A stretch of DNA of 64,000 nt from Rhizobium sp. CC-YZS058 (GTDB lineage Bacteria; Pseudomonadota; Alphaproteobacteria; Rhizobiales; Rhizobiaceae), in assembly GCF_034720595.1 (NCBI RefSeq), contig NZ_JAYESJ010000003.1, positions 186,001-250,000 on the forward strand, given 5' to 3'. Position numbers and translations under genes: made by a program. Positions 54,694 through 64,000 of the stretch are shown here, piece after piece (position 1 is the stretch's first letter; every line of letters begins with the position of its first letter). A model generated the notes under the pieces. That model saw only the letters and a list, made by a program, of their open reading frames with translations, ran no database searches and was not told where the DNA came from.

Positions 54694-55952
54694 CCGACAC
54701 CGACCGCCCACCACGCCGCCCGCCGGCAGAAACTGAAAGGCCCTTCGATGCGGCGGGAGCATCTGTCCACAGTGCCGGGCGGGCGGCTGCCGGGCCGCTG
54801 GTTCTGGTCGGCGCGGGTCTTTCCAGCGCGCTCATTGCCTGCTCGCTCGCCCACCGCTTTCCGGATGTGCCGATTCTGATTCTGGAGGGAACCGCGCAGC
54901 CCTTCGGCGAGCACACCTGGTCGTTTCACGATGCCGATGTGGCGGAGGAGGCGCAGGCCTGGCTCACGCCGCTCGTTGCCCATCGCTGGGCCGGCCAGGA
55001 GGTTCGCTTCCGCGGCCATCGGCGCCATCTTGCCTCCGGCTATGCCTCTCTGACCTCTGCTTCGGTTCTGTCTGCCCTGCGCGGACGGACGTCCGTGACG
55101 GTCGAAACGGGCGCCGCGGCCGTCGAGCTAGCCGAGGACCATGTGCTTCTCGCCGATGGTCGACGGATCACGGCGACCTGCATCATCGACTGCCGCGGCT
55201 TCCGGCCAAGCGACAGTCTGGTCCTCGGCTATCAGAAGTTCCTGGGTCTCGAGGTGGACCTCGAAGCGCCGCATGGTCTCGCCTATCCGGTCATCATGGA
55301 TGCCACGGTCGACCAGAAGGATGGCTATCGCTTTCTCTACCTTCTGCCACTGTCTGCGACCCGGCTGCTGATCGAAGACACCCGCTATGCCGACGGGCCG
55401 GACCTCGATCATCAGGCGCTCGGCCGCGACATCGAGGCCTATGCGAGGAGCCAAGGTTTTGCCATTCGCCAGGTGCTGCGCCGCGAGGAGGGAGTGCTGC
55501 CGATCACGCTGGCGCATGATGCACAACGCTTCTGGTCGCAAGCGCCGCGCGCCATCCCGCAGGCGGGCTTGCGGGCTGCGCTGTTTCACCCGACGACGGG
55601 CTACAGCCTTCCCGATGCGGTGCGGCTGGCAACGCTCGTTGCCGCGCATTGGCCGGTGTCCAGCGCGGACCTCGCGCAGGTGATCAAGAATTTCGCTCTC
55701 GAACGCCACGGCGCGCAGCGCTTCTACCGCCTTCTCAACCGCATGCTGTTCCTCGCCGCCCAGCCCGCCGAGCGCCACCGCGTCCTCGAACGGTTCTACC
55801 GTCTGCCGACCCCGCTGATCGAGCGGTTCTATGCGGGGCGGACGACGCGGCTCGATGCCCTGCGCATCCTGACCGGAAAGCCGCCGGTCCCTATCCACCG
55901 GGCACTCGCCTGCCTGCGCGAAGCCCCTCTTTTGAAAAACGGGTCCCCATGA
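54690..55952 (+). CDS. crtY: lycopene beta-cyclase
   Basis: This 420-residue cyclase starts at the ATG at 54690 (ATGA overlap with fni). The FAD-binding fold PLVLVGAGLSSALIACSL, the essential GEHTWSFHD segment, GYQKFLGLEVDLEAPHG and the late YSLPDAVRLATLVA match CrtY. It converts the psi-ends of lycopene to beta-ionone rings. About 36 polar, Arg/Pro-rich residues precede the FAD motif, longer than the usual few residues of bacterial CrtY (about 385 residues in total), so an internal start remains possible. Confidence 0.92.
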   Translation: MTDTDRPPRRPPAETERPFDAAGASVHSAGRAAAGPLVLVGAGLSSALIACSLAHRFPDVPILILEGTAQPFGEHTWSFHDADVAEEAQAWLTPLVAHRWAGQEVRFRGHRRHLASGYASLTSASVLSALRGRTSVTVETGAAAVELAEDHVLLADGRRITATCIIDCRGFRPSDSLVLGYQKFLGLEVDLEAPHGLAYPVIMDATVDQKDGYRFLYLLPLSATRLLIEDTRYADGPDLDHQALGRDIEAYARSQGFAIRQVLRREEGVLPITLAHDAQRFWSQAPRAIPQAGLRAALFHPTTGYSLPDAVRLATLVAAHWPVSSADLAQVIKNFALERHGAQRFYRLLNRMLFLAAQPAERHRVLERFYRLPTPLIERFYAGRTTRLDALRILTGKPPVPIHRALACLREAPLLKNGSP

Positions 55953-57442
55953 GCAGTGAAGTCAGATCAGCGGCCGTCATCGGGGCCGGTTTCGGCGGCC
56001 TGGCGCTTGCCATCCGCCTGCAAAGCGCCGGCATCAAGACCACCATCTTCGAGCGGCGGGACAAGCCGGGCGGGCGGGCCTATGTCTATGAGGATGCCGG
56101 CTTCACCTTCGATGCCGGTCCGACGGTCATCACCGATCCCGATTGTCTCGAACAGCTCTGGGCTCTCTCGGGGCGCAGTCTCGCCGATTACGTCACGCTT
56201 CTGCCGGTCTTCCCGTTCTATCAACTGTGCTGGGAGGATGGATATCGGTTCGATTATGCCGACGACCAGGCGGAGATCGACCGGCAGATCGCTGCGAAGT
56301 CGCCGGAGGATGTGGAAGGCTATCGCCGCTTCCTCGCCTATTCGCAGGATCTGTTCCGCGAAGGCTATGAGAAGCTCGGAACCGTGCCGTTCCTCGACTT
56401 CGCCTCGATGATCAAGGTCGCGCCGCAGCTCGTGCGGCTGGAGAGCTATCGCAGCGTCTACTCGAAGGTCAGCCAGTTCATCAAGGATGACCAGCTGCGC
56501 CAGGCCTTCAGCTTTCATTCGCTGCTGGTCGGCGGCAATCCCTTTCGAACCTCCTCGATCTACGGCCTCATCCATGCACTGGAGCGCAATGGCGGCGTTT
56601 GGTTCGCCAAGGGTGGCACCGGCGCCCTGATCGCCGGGATGGCGCGGCTTTTCGAGGATCTCGGCGGCCGGATCGTCCTCAATGCCGAAATCGACCGGAT
56701 CGAGGCGGACGAAGGGCGCGTGCAGGCCGTCGTGCTGAAGGACGGGAGCCGCCACGCCTTCGGCCAGATCGCCTCCAACGCCGATGTGGTACATACCTAC
56801 AAGCACCTGCTCAGGGATACCGCACGCGGAAAGAGCTACGGGCGATCGCTCGAGAAGAAGAGCTTTTCCATGTCGCTCTTCGTCATCTATTTCGGGCTGA
56901 AGCGGCTTCATCCGGAGCTCAAGCACCATATGGTGCTCTTCGGGCCGCGGTATCGCGAGCTGATCGCCGAAATCTTCGGCACGGCCCAGTTGGCGGAAGA
57001 TTTCTCCCTTTACCTCCATGCGCCCTCCGTGACGGATGACAGCCTCGCCCCGCCCGGATCGAGCGCCTATTACGTGCTCTCGCCCGTCCCGCATCTGGGA
57101 ACCGCGGAGATCGACTGGGCGGTCGAGGGGCCGAAATATCGTGACAGGATCCTCAGATATCTGAACGATCGCTACATTCCGGGTCTCCTCGACGATCTCG
57201 TCACCGTCCGGCATTTCTCGCCGTTCGATTTTCGCGACGAACTCAACGCTCACCTCGGCTCGGCCTTCTCGGTGGAGCCTGTTCTGACCCAGAGCGCCTG
57301 GTTCCGGCCGCACAACCGCGATGACAAACTTTCCAACCTTTACATCGTCGGGGCTGGAACGCATCCGGGCGCCGGCATTCCGGGCGTCGTCGGCTCGGCC
57401 AAGGCGACGGCGCAGCTGATGATCGAGGATGCGCGGCCATGA
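55949..57442 (+). CDS. crtI: phytoene desaturase
   Basis: This 497-residue FAD desaturase starts at the ATG at 55949 (4-base overlap with crtY). The N-terminal AAVIGAGFGGLALAIRLQ, the GGRAYVYEDAGFTFDAGPTVITDP segment and the C-terminal VGAGTHPGAGIPGVVGSAKATAQLM are CrtI signatures, and length is normal for four-step desaturases. It converts phytoene to lycopene at the membrane. The upstream in-frame extension only shadows crtY. Confidence 0.94.
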   Translation: MSSEVRSAAVIGAGFGGLALAIRLQSAGIKTTIFERRDKPGGRAYVYEDAGFTFDAGPTVITDPDCLEQLWALSGRSLADYVTLLPVFPFYQLCWEDGYRFDYADDQAEIDRQIAAKSPEDVEGYRRFLAYSQDLFREGYEKLGTVPFLDFASMIKVAPQLVRLESYRSVYSKVSQFIKDDQLRQAFSFHSLLVGGNPFRTSSIYGLIHALERNGGVWFAKGGTGALIAGMARLFEDLGGRIVLNAEIDRIEADEGRVQAVVLKDGSRHAFGQIASNADVVHTYKHLLRDTARGKSYGRSLEKKSFSMSLFVIYFGLKRLHPELKHHMVLFGPRYRELIAEIFGTAQLAEDFSLYLHAPSVTDDSLAPPGSSAYYVLSPVPHLGTAEIDWAVEGPKYRDRILRYLNDRYIPGLLDDLVTVRHFSPFDFRDELNAHLGSAFSVEPVLTQSAWFRPHNRDDKLSNLYIVGAGTHPGAGIPGVVGSAKATAQLMIEDARP

Positions 57443-58377
57443 GCGACAGCGTCGTCACGTCCAGCGAGACGGCGATCGCTCAAGGGTCGCAGAGCTTTGC
57501 CGCCGCGGCGAAGCTTTTCCGTCGCGAGACGCGGGACGATGCGGTCATGCTCTATGCCTGGTGCCGCTATTGCGACGACGTGATCGACGGGCAGACGCTG
57601 GGACATGATCAGGAGGCGCGCTATCGCGACGGGCAGGAACAGCGCCTCGCCAGGTTGCAAACCGAGACCGCGCGCGCTCTCTCCGGCGAGCCGCACCCCG
57701 AGCCCGTGTTCGAGGCGCTTCGCCGCGTGGTGGCACGTCATCAGATCCCGGCTCGCCATCCGCAGGAGCTGCTCGCCGGCTTCGAGATGGACGTGATCGA
57801 GCGACGCTACGAAACCGTCTCCGAGACGCTCGACTATTGCTATCATGTGGCAGGCGTCGTCGGCGTGATGATGGCGATGATCATGGGGGTGCGAGACGAG
57901 GAAACGCTCGACCGCGCCTGCGATCTCGGCCTTGCCTTCCAGTTGACCAATATCGCCCGAGACGTGATCGACGATGCGCGGGTCGGTCGGGTCTACGTGC
58001 CCGCAGAGCTCTTGAGCCGGCATGGGATCGATCGGGTGGATACGGAGGATCCGGCGCAGCGGGCGGCGCTGCATGCCGCTGCCCTCGATCTGTTGGACCT
58101 TGCCGAGCGCTATTACGCCTCTGCCATGGCCGGCCTCTCCGCCCTGCCGCCACGCTCGGCCTGGGCGATCGCTGCGGCACGGCGGATCTATCGCGCAATC
58201 GGCCTGAAGCTGCGTGCCGGGGGGCCGGCTGCCTGGGAGCGCCGGGTCTCGACGACGAAGCCAGAAAAGCTGCGCCTGCTCGCGCTCGCGCTCGGCGATG
58301 TCGCGAAAAGCCGGACGGCAGGGCCAGGCGCTCCGCGAACCGGCCTTTGGCAGCGTCCCCGTCCTCAGCGTCCCTAG
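57439..58377 (+). CDS. crtB: phytoene synthase
   Basis: This 312-residue enzyme joins two geranylgeranyl diphosphates into phytoene. Both Asp-rich motifs are visible: YCDDVIDG near residue 43 and NIARDVIDDARVGRVYVP near residue 174, plus an early FAAAAKLFRRETRDDAVMLYAWCR. It overlaps crtI by 4 bases and ends the fni-crtY-crtI-crtB unit. Its stop abuts the crtZ stop with no intervening base. Confidence 0.94.
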   Translation: MSDSVVTSSETAIAQGSQSFAAAAKLFRRETRDDAVMLYAWCRYCDDVIDGQTLGHDQEARYRDGQEQRLARLQTETARALSGEPHPEPVFEALRRVVARHQIPARHPQELLAGFEMDVIERRYETVSETLDYCYHVAGVVGVMMAMIMGVRDEETLDRACDLGLAFQLTNIARDVIDDARVGRVYVPAELLSRHGIDRVDTEDPAQRAALHAAALDLLDLAERYYASAMAGLSALPPRSAWAIAAARRIYRAIGLKLRAGGPAAWERRVSTTKPEKLRLLALALGDVAKSRTAGPGAPRTGLWQRPRPQRP

Positions 58378-58911
58378 TCAGCGCCCTTCGGTGCCCGGCA
58401 CATCGGCATCCACGGGATTCTGGCTTGGTGCGCGCCGGTTCGTCTGCAGTTTCTTGACGAGCGTTTCCACTGGTTCGGCATAGACGAAGCCGAAGGAAAC
58501 GCAGCCATCGCGGCCTTCGACCGCGTGATGCAGGCGATGGGCCTGGTAGACCCGCTTCAGATAGCCCTTGCGGGGCACGTAGCGGAACGGCCAGCGCTGA
58601 TGCACGAGACCGTCATGCATGAAGAAATAGAGAATTCCATAAAGCGAGATGCCGACCGCCACCCACCAGATCGGCCAGAAGAAAGCCGAGCCGATCCAGA
58701 ACAGGAAGATGGCGAAGCCCGCGAAGATGACCGCATAGAGATCGTTCTTTTCCAGCGTCTCATCATGCGGTTCGTGATGCGACTTGTGCCAGCGCCATCC
58801 CCAGCCATGCATGATGTGCTCATGCGACCAGGCCGCGAACCACTCCATGAACACGACCGTGCCGACAACCAGAAACAGGGGGATCAGGAAATTCATCAGG
58901 CTGTCCATCAT
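58378..58911 (-). CDS. crtZ: beta-carotene hydroxylase
   Basis: This 177-residue di-iron membrane hydroxylase starts at ATG 58911, directly followed by a second ATG at 58908. The histidine boxes HEHIMHG, HKSHHEPH, HDGLVH and HRLHH are complete, with spans LIPLFLVVGTVVFMEWFA and VIFAGFAIFLFWIGSAFF. It hydroxylates the 3 and 3' positions of beta-ionone rings to make zeaxanthin or, with CrtW, astaxanthin. Its start overlaps the crtW stop by 4 bases. A longer in-frame 5' extension lacks support. Confidence 0.92.
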   Translation of the reverse strand: MMDSLMNFLIPLFLVVGTVVFMEWFAAWSHEHIMHGWGWRWHKSHHEPHDETLEKNDLYAVIFAGFAIFLFWIGSAFFWPIWWVAVGISLYGILYFFMHDGLVHQRWPFRYVPRKGYLKRVYQAHRLHHAVEGRDGCVSFGFVYAEPVETLVKKLQTNRRAPSQNPVDADVPGTEGR

Positions 58912-59675
58912 CGACCTCGGCTCGGTTGTGTCTGCGCCAGGGCATGGCGATGGTGCGGCAGTTTCCACCAGGGCACCCAGGGCATGTCATGGTGCTCGTG
59001 GTGGTAGCCGAAGTGGAAGCAGGTCAGCAGCGACAGGAGCGGCGGAAAATCATTGCTGCGCGCCTTGTGCCGATCCGCGAAGGGCTGTTCGTCGATGCGG
59101 TGCGGACGATAGGTGCCGAAATAGAACAATTGCAAGGACGAAAGAATGGCAGGAAGCGCCCAGAAGACCAGCATGGTCGGGAAACGCTCCCTGAGAATGA
59201 CGAGATAGACGACGACGGCGACCGTCAGGATCCCGAATTCGCGCCAGCCGAAATAATAGCGGAAGAAGCGCAGATACCAGGGCCAGAAGCTGGAGGGATG
59301 TTCGGGATCGAAATCCGGATCCTCGTCCGTTCCCGCATGCCGATGGTGGGCATGGTGGTTCTCGAACAGCTTTTCGTAGCTGAAACCGGCATAGATGAAC
59401 ACGCAGAAGCGCCCGATCGCCCGATTGAGCGCCGGGTGGCCAGGGGCGAGCGAGCCATGCATTGTGTCATGCGCGACGATGAAGAGGCCGACGCTCAGCC
59501 AGCACTGAACCAGGATGACGAGCGGCGCCAGCGCCAGCCTCCAGCCGCTCCAGTCGATCAGGAAGATCGCGGAAATGTGAATGCCGGCCCAGGCGAGCAC
59601 GACGAGACATGCCAGGGCCAGTCCGGTGACCATGTCCGCTTTGCCTGGCTTGGCGGCGCTTGCCCGAGCGTTCAT
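58908..59675 (-). CDS. crtW: beta-carotene ketolase
   Basis: This 255-residue membrane ketolase starts at the ATG at 59675. The His boxes HDTMHG, HHAHHRHAG and HHEHHD, plus DPDFDPEHPSSFWPWYLRFFRYYFGWRE, identify CrtW. It adds 4-keto groups to beta-carotene or zeaxanthin. It begins 11 bases after the permease stop and overlaps crtZ, so it is translated with both. Together with crtZ and crtX the expected product is astaxanthin or its glucoside. Confidence 0.93.
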   Translation of the reverse strand: MNARASAAKPGKADMVTGLALACLVVLAWAGIHISAIFLIDWSGWRLALAPLVILVQCWLSVGLFIVAHDTMHGSLAPGHPALNRAIGRFCVFIYAGFSYEKLFENHHAHHRHAGTDEDPDFDPEHPSSFWPWYLRFFRYYFGWREFGILTVAVVVYLVILRERFPTMLVFWALPAILSSLQLFYFGTYRPHRIDEQPFADRHKARSNDFPPLLSLLTCFHFGYHHEHHDMPWVPWWKLPHHRHALAQTQPSRGR

Positions 59676-59686
59676 CGAAACGTCCT

Positions 59687-60904
59687 TCACAGTCGGAGCC
59701 GGATGCGGGAAACGATCAGCGCGGCAAGCAGGCCGACCACCGCCATCGCACACAGGCGAACTATCTCCGGAAACAGATCCGGCAACCCCTCTCCACGCCC
59801 GACCGTGCCGTAATAGGCTTCGATTGCCCAGGCATTGGGCGTGAAGCGGCCGAGCGTCTGCGCCCAATCCGGCATCATGAAGCGCGGAACCATGGATCCG
59901 CCGATTGCCGAGAACACCAGCACCAGAAAGGTCGAGACGGTCTGTGCCTGCTGGCGTGTCGTGCAGAGCGCGGCAACCGCCAGTGCCAGTCCGGCCGCGG
60001 CCGCCGCGGCCGCACCGGTCGTCAGCAGCCAGAAGCCGAAGGCATCGGTGATGTCCACACCATAGATCAGGGCTGCGATCGCGAAAATCAAGCCGACCTG
60101 CACAATGCCTTGAAGCGTGAGGAACAGGAACTTGCCGGCGATGACCGCATCCGTTCCGCCGGGGCCGACGGCGAGACGGTCGAGAATGCCCGCCTGCCGC
60201 TCCTCGATCAGGGTCGCCGCGCTTTGCATGGCAGAAAACAGCAGGAAGAGAATGGCGATCGCACCGGCATAATAGGTGATCGTGGCATTCATCCCCGTCG
60301 GCCCGTCCACGACAGTGCGCGCGATCAGGCTGCCGTCGGGCGCCCCCGGCTGCTCCGCCCCTTCGGCAAAGGCGGCGGCCGCGGCGGACAGGCGCCGGCG
60401 CTGCTCGTCCGTGAAGCCGCCGGCAATCGCTTCCACGGACGTCGCGCTGCGGCTGAGAAGAAGATCCGGAAGCCGGCGAGCGAGCATGTCCTGCATCTGG
60501 CCGGTCAGCAGCGCACCGGCCATCGGCTTGGAAGGATCGACCAGAACGGTGAGGAGCGGTTGGCTTTCGGGCACGGCGCCATCCGCTGCGTCGTGACCGA
60601 TCACCACGCCGACATCGATCAGACCCTGCCGGATCAGCCGGTTCGCCTCGTCCCTTGTGGAGAAGGTCGCCCCGGCAACCTGCAGCAGCGGCTCGTTGCG
60701 CAGCGCCTGTTCGAGCCGCGCGGCGACAGGCCCCTGGTCGAGCCTGACGATCGCGATCGTCAGCGGCAACCGATCCTTCGTGCTTGCGGCGAAGATCGAG
60801 GCGAAGATCAGGAAGATCATGGGCGGCAGCACGAAGGCGAGGACCAGAGCGCCGCGGTCGCGCAAAAGCCCGAGCAGCATGACGCGGACGATGGCGAGGA
60901 TCAT
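59687..60904 (-). CDS. ABC-2 type transporter permease in the carotenoid operon
   Basis: This 405-residue permease starts at the ATG at 60904, overlapping the ATPase stop by 4 bases. An N-terminal span (ALVLAFVLPPMIFLIFASIF) is followed by a periplasmic domain of about 200 residues (LPLTIAIVRLDQGPVAARLE ...) and five C-terminal spans from YYAGAIAILFLLFSAMQSAA. GGSMVPRFMMP and FTPNAWAIEAYYG are typical of YhfP/NodJ-like ABC-2 exporters. It is directly upstream of crtW (11 bases), so it may move the carotenoid, its glucoside or another lipid out of the inner membrane leaflet. Confidence 0.88.
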   Translation of the reverse strand: MILAIVRVMLLGLLRDRGALVLAFVLPPMIFLIFASIFAASTKDRLPLTIAIVRLDQGPVAARLEQALRNEPLLQVAGATFSTRDEANRLIRQGLIDVGVVIGHDAADGAVPESQPLLTVLVDPSKPMAGALLTGQMQDMLARRLPDLLLSRSATSVEAIAGGFTDEQRRRLSAAAAAFAEGAEQPGAPDGSLIARTVVDGPTGMNATITYYAGAIAILFLLFSAMQSAATLIEERQAGILDRLAVGPGGTDAVIAGKFLFLTLQGIVQVGLIFAIAALIYGVDITDAFGFWLLTTGAAAAAAAGLALAVAALCTTRQQAQTVSTFLVLVFSAIGGSMVPRFMMPDWAQTLGRFTPNAWAIEAYYGTVGRGEGLPDLFPEIVRLCAMAVVGLLAALIVSRIRLRL

Positions 60905-61857
60905 CGCGCTGCCTCCTCGGACGCCGGTTGGCGCGGGTTCGGCAGATCCCGGAACAGGCTTTCGAGGCCCGGGCGTCGAAACCGCATCTCGGCTGGCGCG
61001 ATCCCCGCGCGTGTCAGTTCGGCAGGCAGTGTCGAGGCGGGGTCCTCGGCGGTCAATGTCCATTGATCGTCGTGGGACGGCCTGAAACCGAGGCGGGTCA
61101 GGGCCTGCCGGTCTGCCTCGGTCAGGTCCGTCCTGAAGTCCAGGATCATCTCCACCCGCGTGCCGAAGGCAGCCTGCAGCAGATCGCGCGGTGCACCCTG
61201 TGGGGCGAGAATGCCGTTCTGCAGGAACCCGACCCGGCTGCAGAGGCTTTCCGCCTCCGCCAGGTCGTGGGTGATCAGCAGAATACCCATGCCGGTTTGC
61301 TGCAGCGCCCGGATCACGCCGTCCAACTGGCGGCGGGCTTCGAGGTCGATCCCTGCCATCGGCTCATCCAGAATGAGAAGATCGGGCCGGTGCAGCAGTG
61401 CGGCGGCGAGATTGACCCGCCGCTTCCAACCGCCCGAAAGCGTCGCGACGCGCTCGGAACGGCGATGCTCCAGCCCGGTCGCGCGCACGACGTCGTCGAG
61501 CGCCAGGTCGGTATCTCGGCGGCTCAAGCCCGACAACCGGCCGAAGAGCTGCAGGTTTTCCCGGATGGTGAGATGCGGATAGAGAGCGATTTCCTGAGGA
61601 ACGAGGCCGATCCGATCCCGCGCTCCAGCCTTTCCGGCGACGCGGATCTCGCCCCGAAGCGGGCGCAGACGGCCGCAGATCGCGCGGACCAGCGTCGTCT
61701 TTCCTGCACCGTTGCGGCCGAGCAGACCGAAGATTTCGCCGCAGCCGATGGTCAGGTCGATGCGGTCGAGAATGGGGGTGCGGCCATAGGCGGCGTGCAG
61801 GTCTCTCACTTCGAGAGCGGCAGGGCGTGTGGACAGGTGCAGCTCCCGGTACCCCAT
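60901..61857 (-). CDS. ABC-2 type transporter ATP-binding protein in the carotenoid operon
   Basis: This 318-residue ATPase starts at the ATG at 61857; a longer frame upstream has no support. Walker A is GRNGAGKTT, Q-loop LVPQEIALYPHLTIREN, signature LSGGWKR, Walker B LLILDEPMAGID and switch His in LITHDLAEAES. A C-terminal tail of about 80 residues (GTRVEMILDFRTDL ...) resembles DUF4162-type exporter ATPases. It pairs with the overlapping permease and heads the minus-strand ATPase-permease-crtW-crtZ unit; the 177-base gap upstream should hold the promoter. Confidence 0.9.
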   Translation of the reverse strand: MGYRELHLSTRPAALEVRDLHAAYGRTPILDRIDLTIGCGEIFGLLGRNGAGKTTLVRAICGRLRPLRGEIRVAGKAGARDRIGLVPQEIALYPHLTIRENLQLFGRLSGLSRRDTDLALDDVVRATGLEHRRSERVATLSGGWKRRVNLAAALLHRPDLLILDEPMAGIDLEARRQLDGVIRALQQTGMGILLITHDLAEAESLCSRVGFLQNGILAPQGAPRDLLQAAFGTRVEMILDFRTDLTEADRQALTRLGFRPSHDDQWTLTAEDPASTLPAELTRAGIAPAEMRFRRPGLESLFRDLPNPRQPASEEAAR

Positions 61858-62034
61858 TCTCAGTGAGCGGACGACGACGAACCGGTGAGGGCCTGCGAAA
61901 ACCTGGTCGACCAAGCCCAAGCGCCGGGTCGGGCAGGACGCGGCAGGAGGGGCGCTGCGTCGACCGACGTCACGGCGCACCCTCCCATAGGCGGAGTGTC
62001 TTTGCAACCCATCGCTTGCGGACGAAGCCTGCGA

Positions 62035-63722
<1,688 letters not shown>

Positions 63723-63726
<4 letters not shown>

Positions 63727-64000
63727 GAGAGAACGATCCTCGGGAAGTAGAAGGAGACGACCCAGTTCGGCATGTCGACGATCTCGCTGATGCGCAGGTC
63801 GCCGCACACAGAGCAGAGCATGTAGGCATCGACCGGGTTCATGCCGTGCTCGGCCGAGAGCAGGTCGATCATCCGCATCACGGCTTCCTGCGCGCCGGTC
63901 ATCAGATCCGGGCCGACGCCGGTCGTCACTTCGTAGCCGGCGCCGTCGAGATGGCGGGTCACCGGTTCGGTGGTGGTGAAGCGCGGCGACTTCAGATTGG
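63723..64000 (-). CDS. acetamidase/formamidase family protein, C-terminal part (cut by window edge)
   Basis: Only the last 91 residues plus the stop are present. The pattern SPRFTTTEPV, YEVTTGVGPDLMTGAQEAV, HGMNPVDAYMLCSVCGDLRISEIVDMPNWVVSFYFP is typical of the FmdA/AmdA family, which hydrolyses formamide, acetamide or other short amides to ammonia and carboxylate. It is upstream of and overlaps the fused ABC ATPase gene, so an amide import-and-hydrolysis operon extends to the right of the window. Confidence 0.88.

Overview
The window is GC-rich (strong G/C bias at third codon positions) and reads as a chromosomal or megaplasmid segment of an alphaproteobacterium. A Rhizobiales/Rhizobiaceae-like host is suggested by the density of ABC importers, LacI regulators and GMC oxidoreductases and by DUF982, DUF6894, DUF2585 and DUF993 proteins. 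This is inference; no rRNA, tRNA, CRISPR array, insertion sequence, integrase or replication origin was seen. No stretch longer than 300 bases lacks a gene.

Layout. (1) 1-5826: a carbohydrate ABC importer on the minus strand (ATPase, two permeases, binding protein, then the start of a glycoside hydrolase family 2 gene), divergent from a LacI regulator. The ATPase reading frame looks broken by one base at its N terminus. (2) 5839-21906: an organosulfur island. A small ORF and a flavoprotein lie on the minus strand. A MetQ-MetN-MetI-like importer followed by two SfnB-like flavoproteins and a DszA/NtaA-like monooxygenase lies on the plus strand. Converging on it from the right are ssuD with a second MetQ-MetN-MetI-like importer, then a Tau/Ssu-type importer and a small hydrolase. 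Three minus-strand genes here share a 16-base A/T-rich upstream motif. (3) 22198-39674: a DUF993 gene divergent from a LacI regulator, which heads a long run of co-oriented genes. These are a Gfo/Idh/MocA dehydrogenase, a CoA-transferase, an enoyl-CoA hydratase-like protein, an aldehyde dehydrogenase, a Gts-like sugar ABC importer, GMC - SDR - GMC oxidoreductases, a glycerate kinase and a DUF982 protein. Two near-identical palindromes flank the LacI/DUF993 divergence. (4) 39829-42708: a one-chain dihydroxyacetone-type kinase (DhaK+DhaL) and a PAS-GGDEF protein. (5) 42851-50062: a BMP-family ABC importer operon with an amidase and a cytosine-deaminase-like amidohydrolase, then two small DUF genes. 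(6) 51295-61857: a complete carotenoid cluster, crtX> <crtE fni> crtY> crtI> crtB> <crtZ <crtW, with an ABC-2 type transporter directly upstream of crtW in the same transcription unit. (7) 62035-64000: a fused Dpp-type ABC ATPase and the 3' end of an acetamidase/formamidase gene.

How it works together. Each block couples an importer to enzymes that could use the imported compound: sugars in 1 and 3, sulfonates/sulfones or related organosulfur compounds in 2, nucleobase- or amide-like compounds in 5 and 7. The carotenoid block encodes every step from isopentenyl diphosphate isomerisation to ketolated, hydroxylated and glucosylated beta-carotene. The least expected arrangements are the ABC-2 transporter in the crtW-crtZ operon, the mirrored organosulfur island with its shared promoter-like motif, and the long CoA-transferase/GMC/glycerate-kinase catabolic run. 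Stem-loops lie 3' of four of the binding-protein genes.
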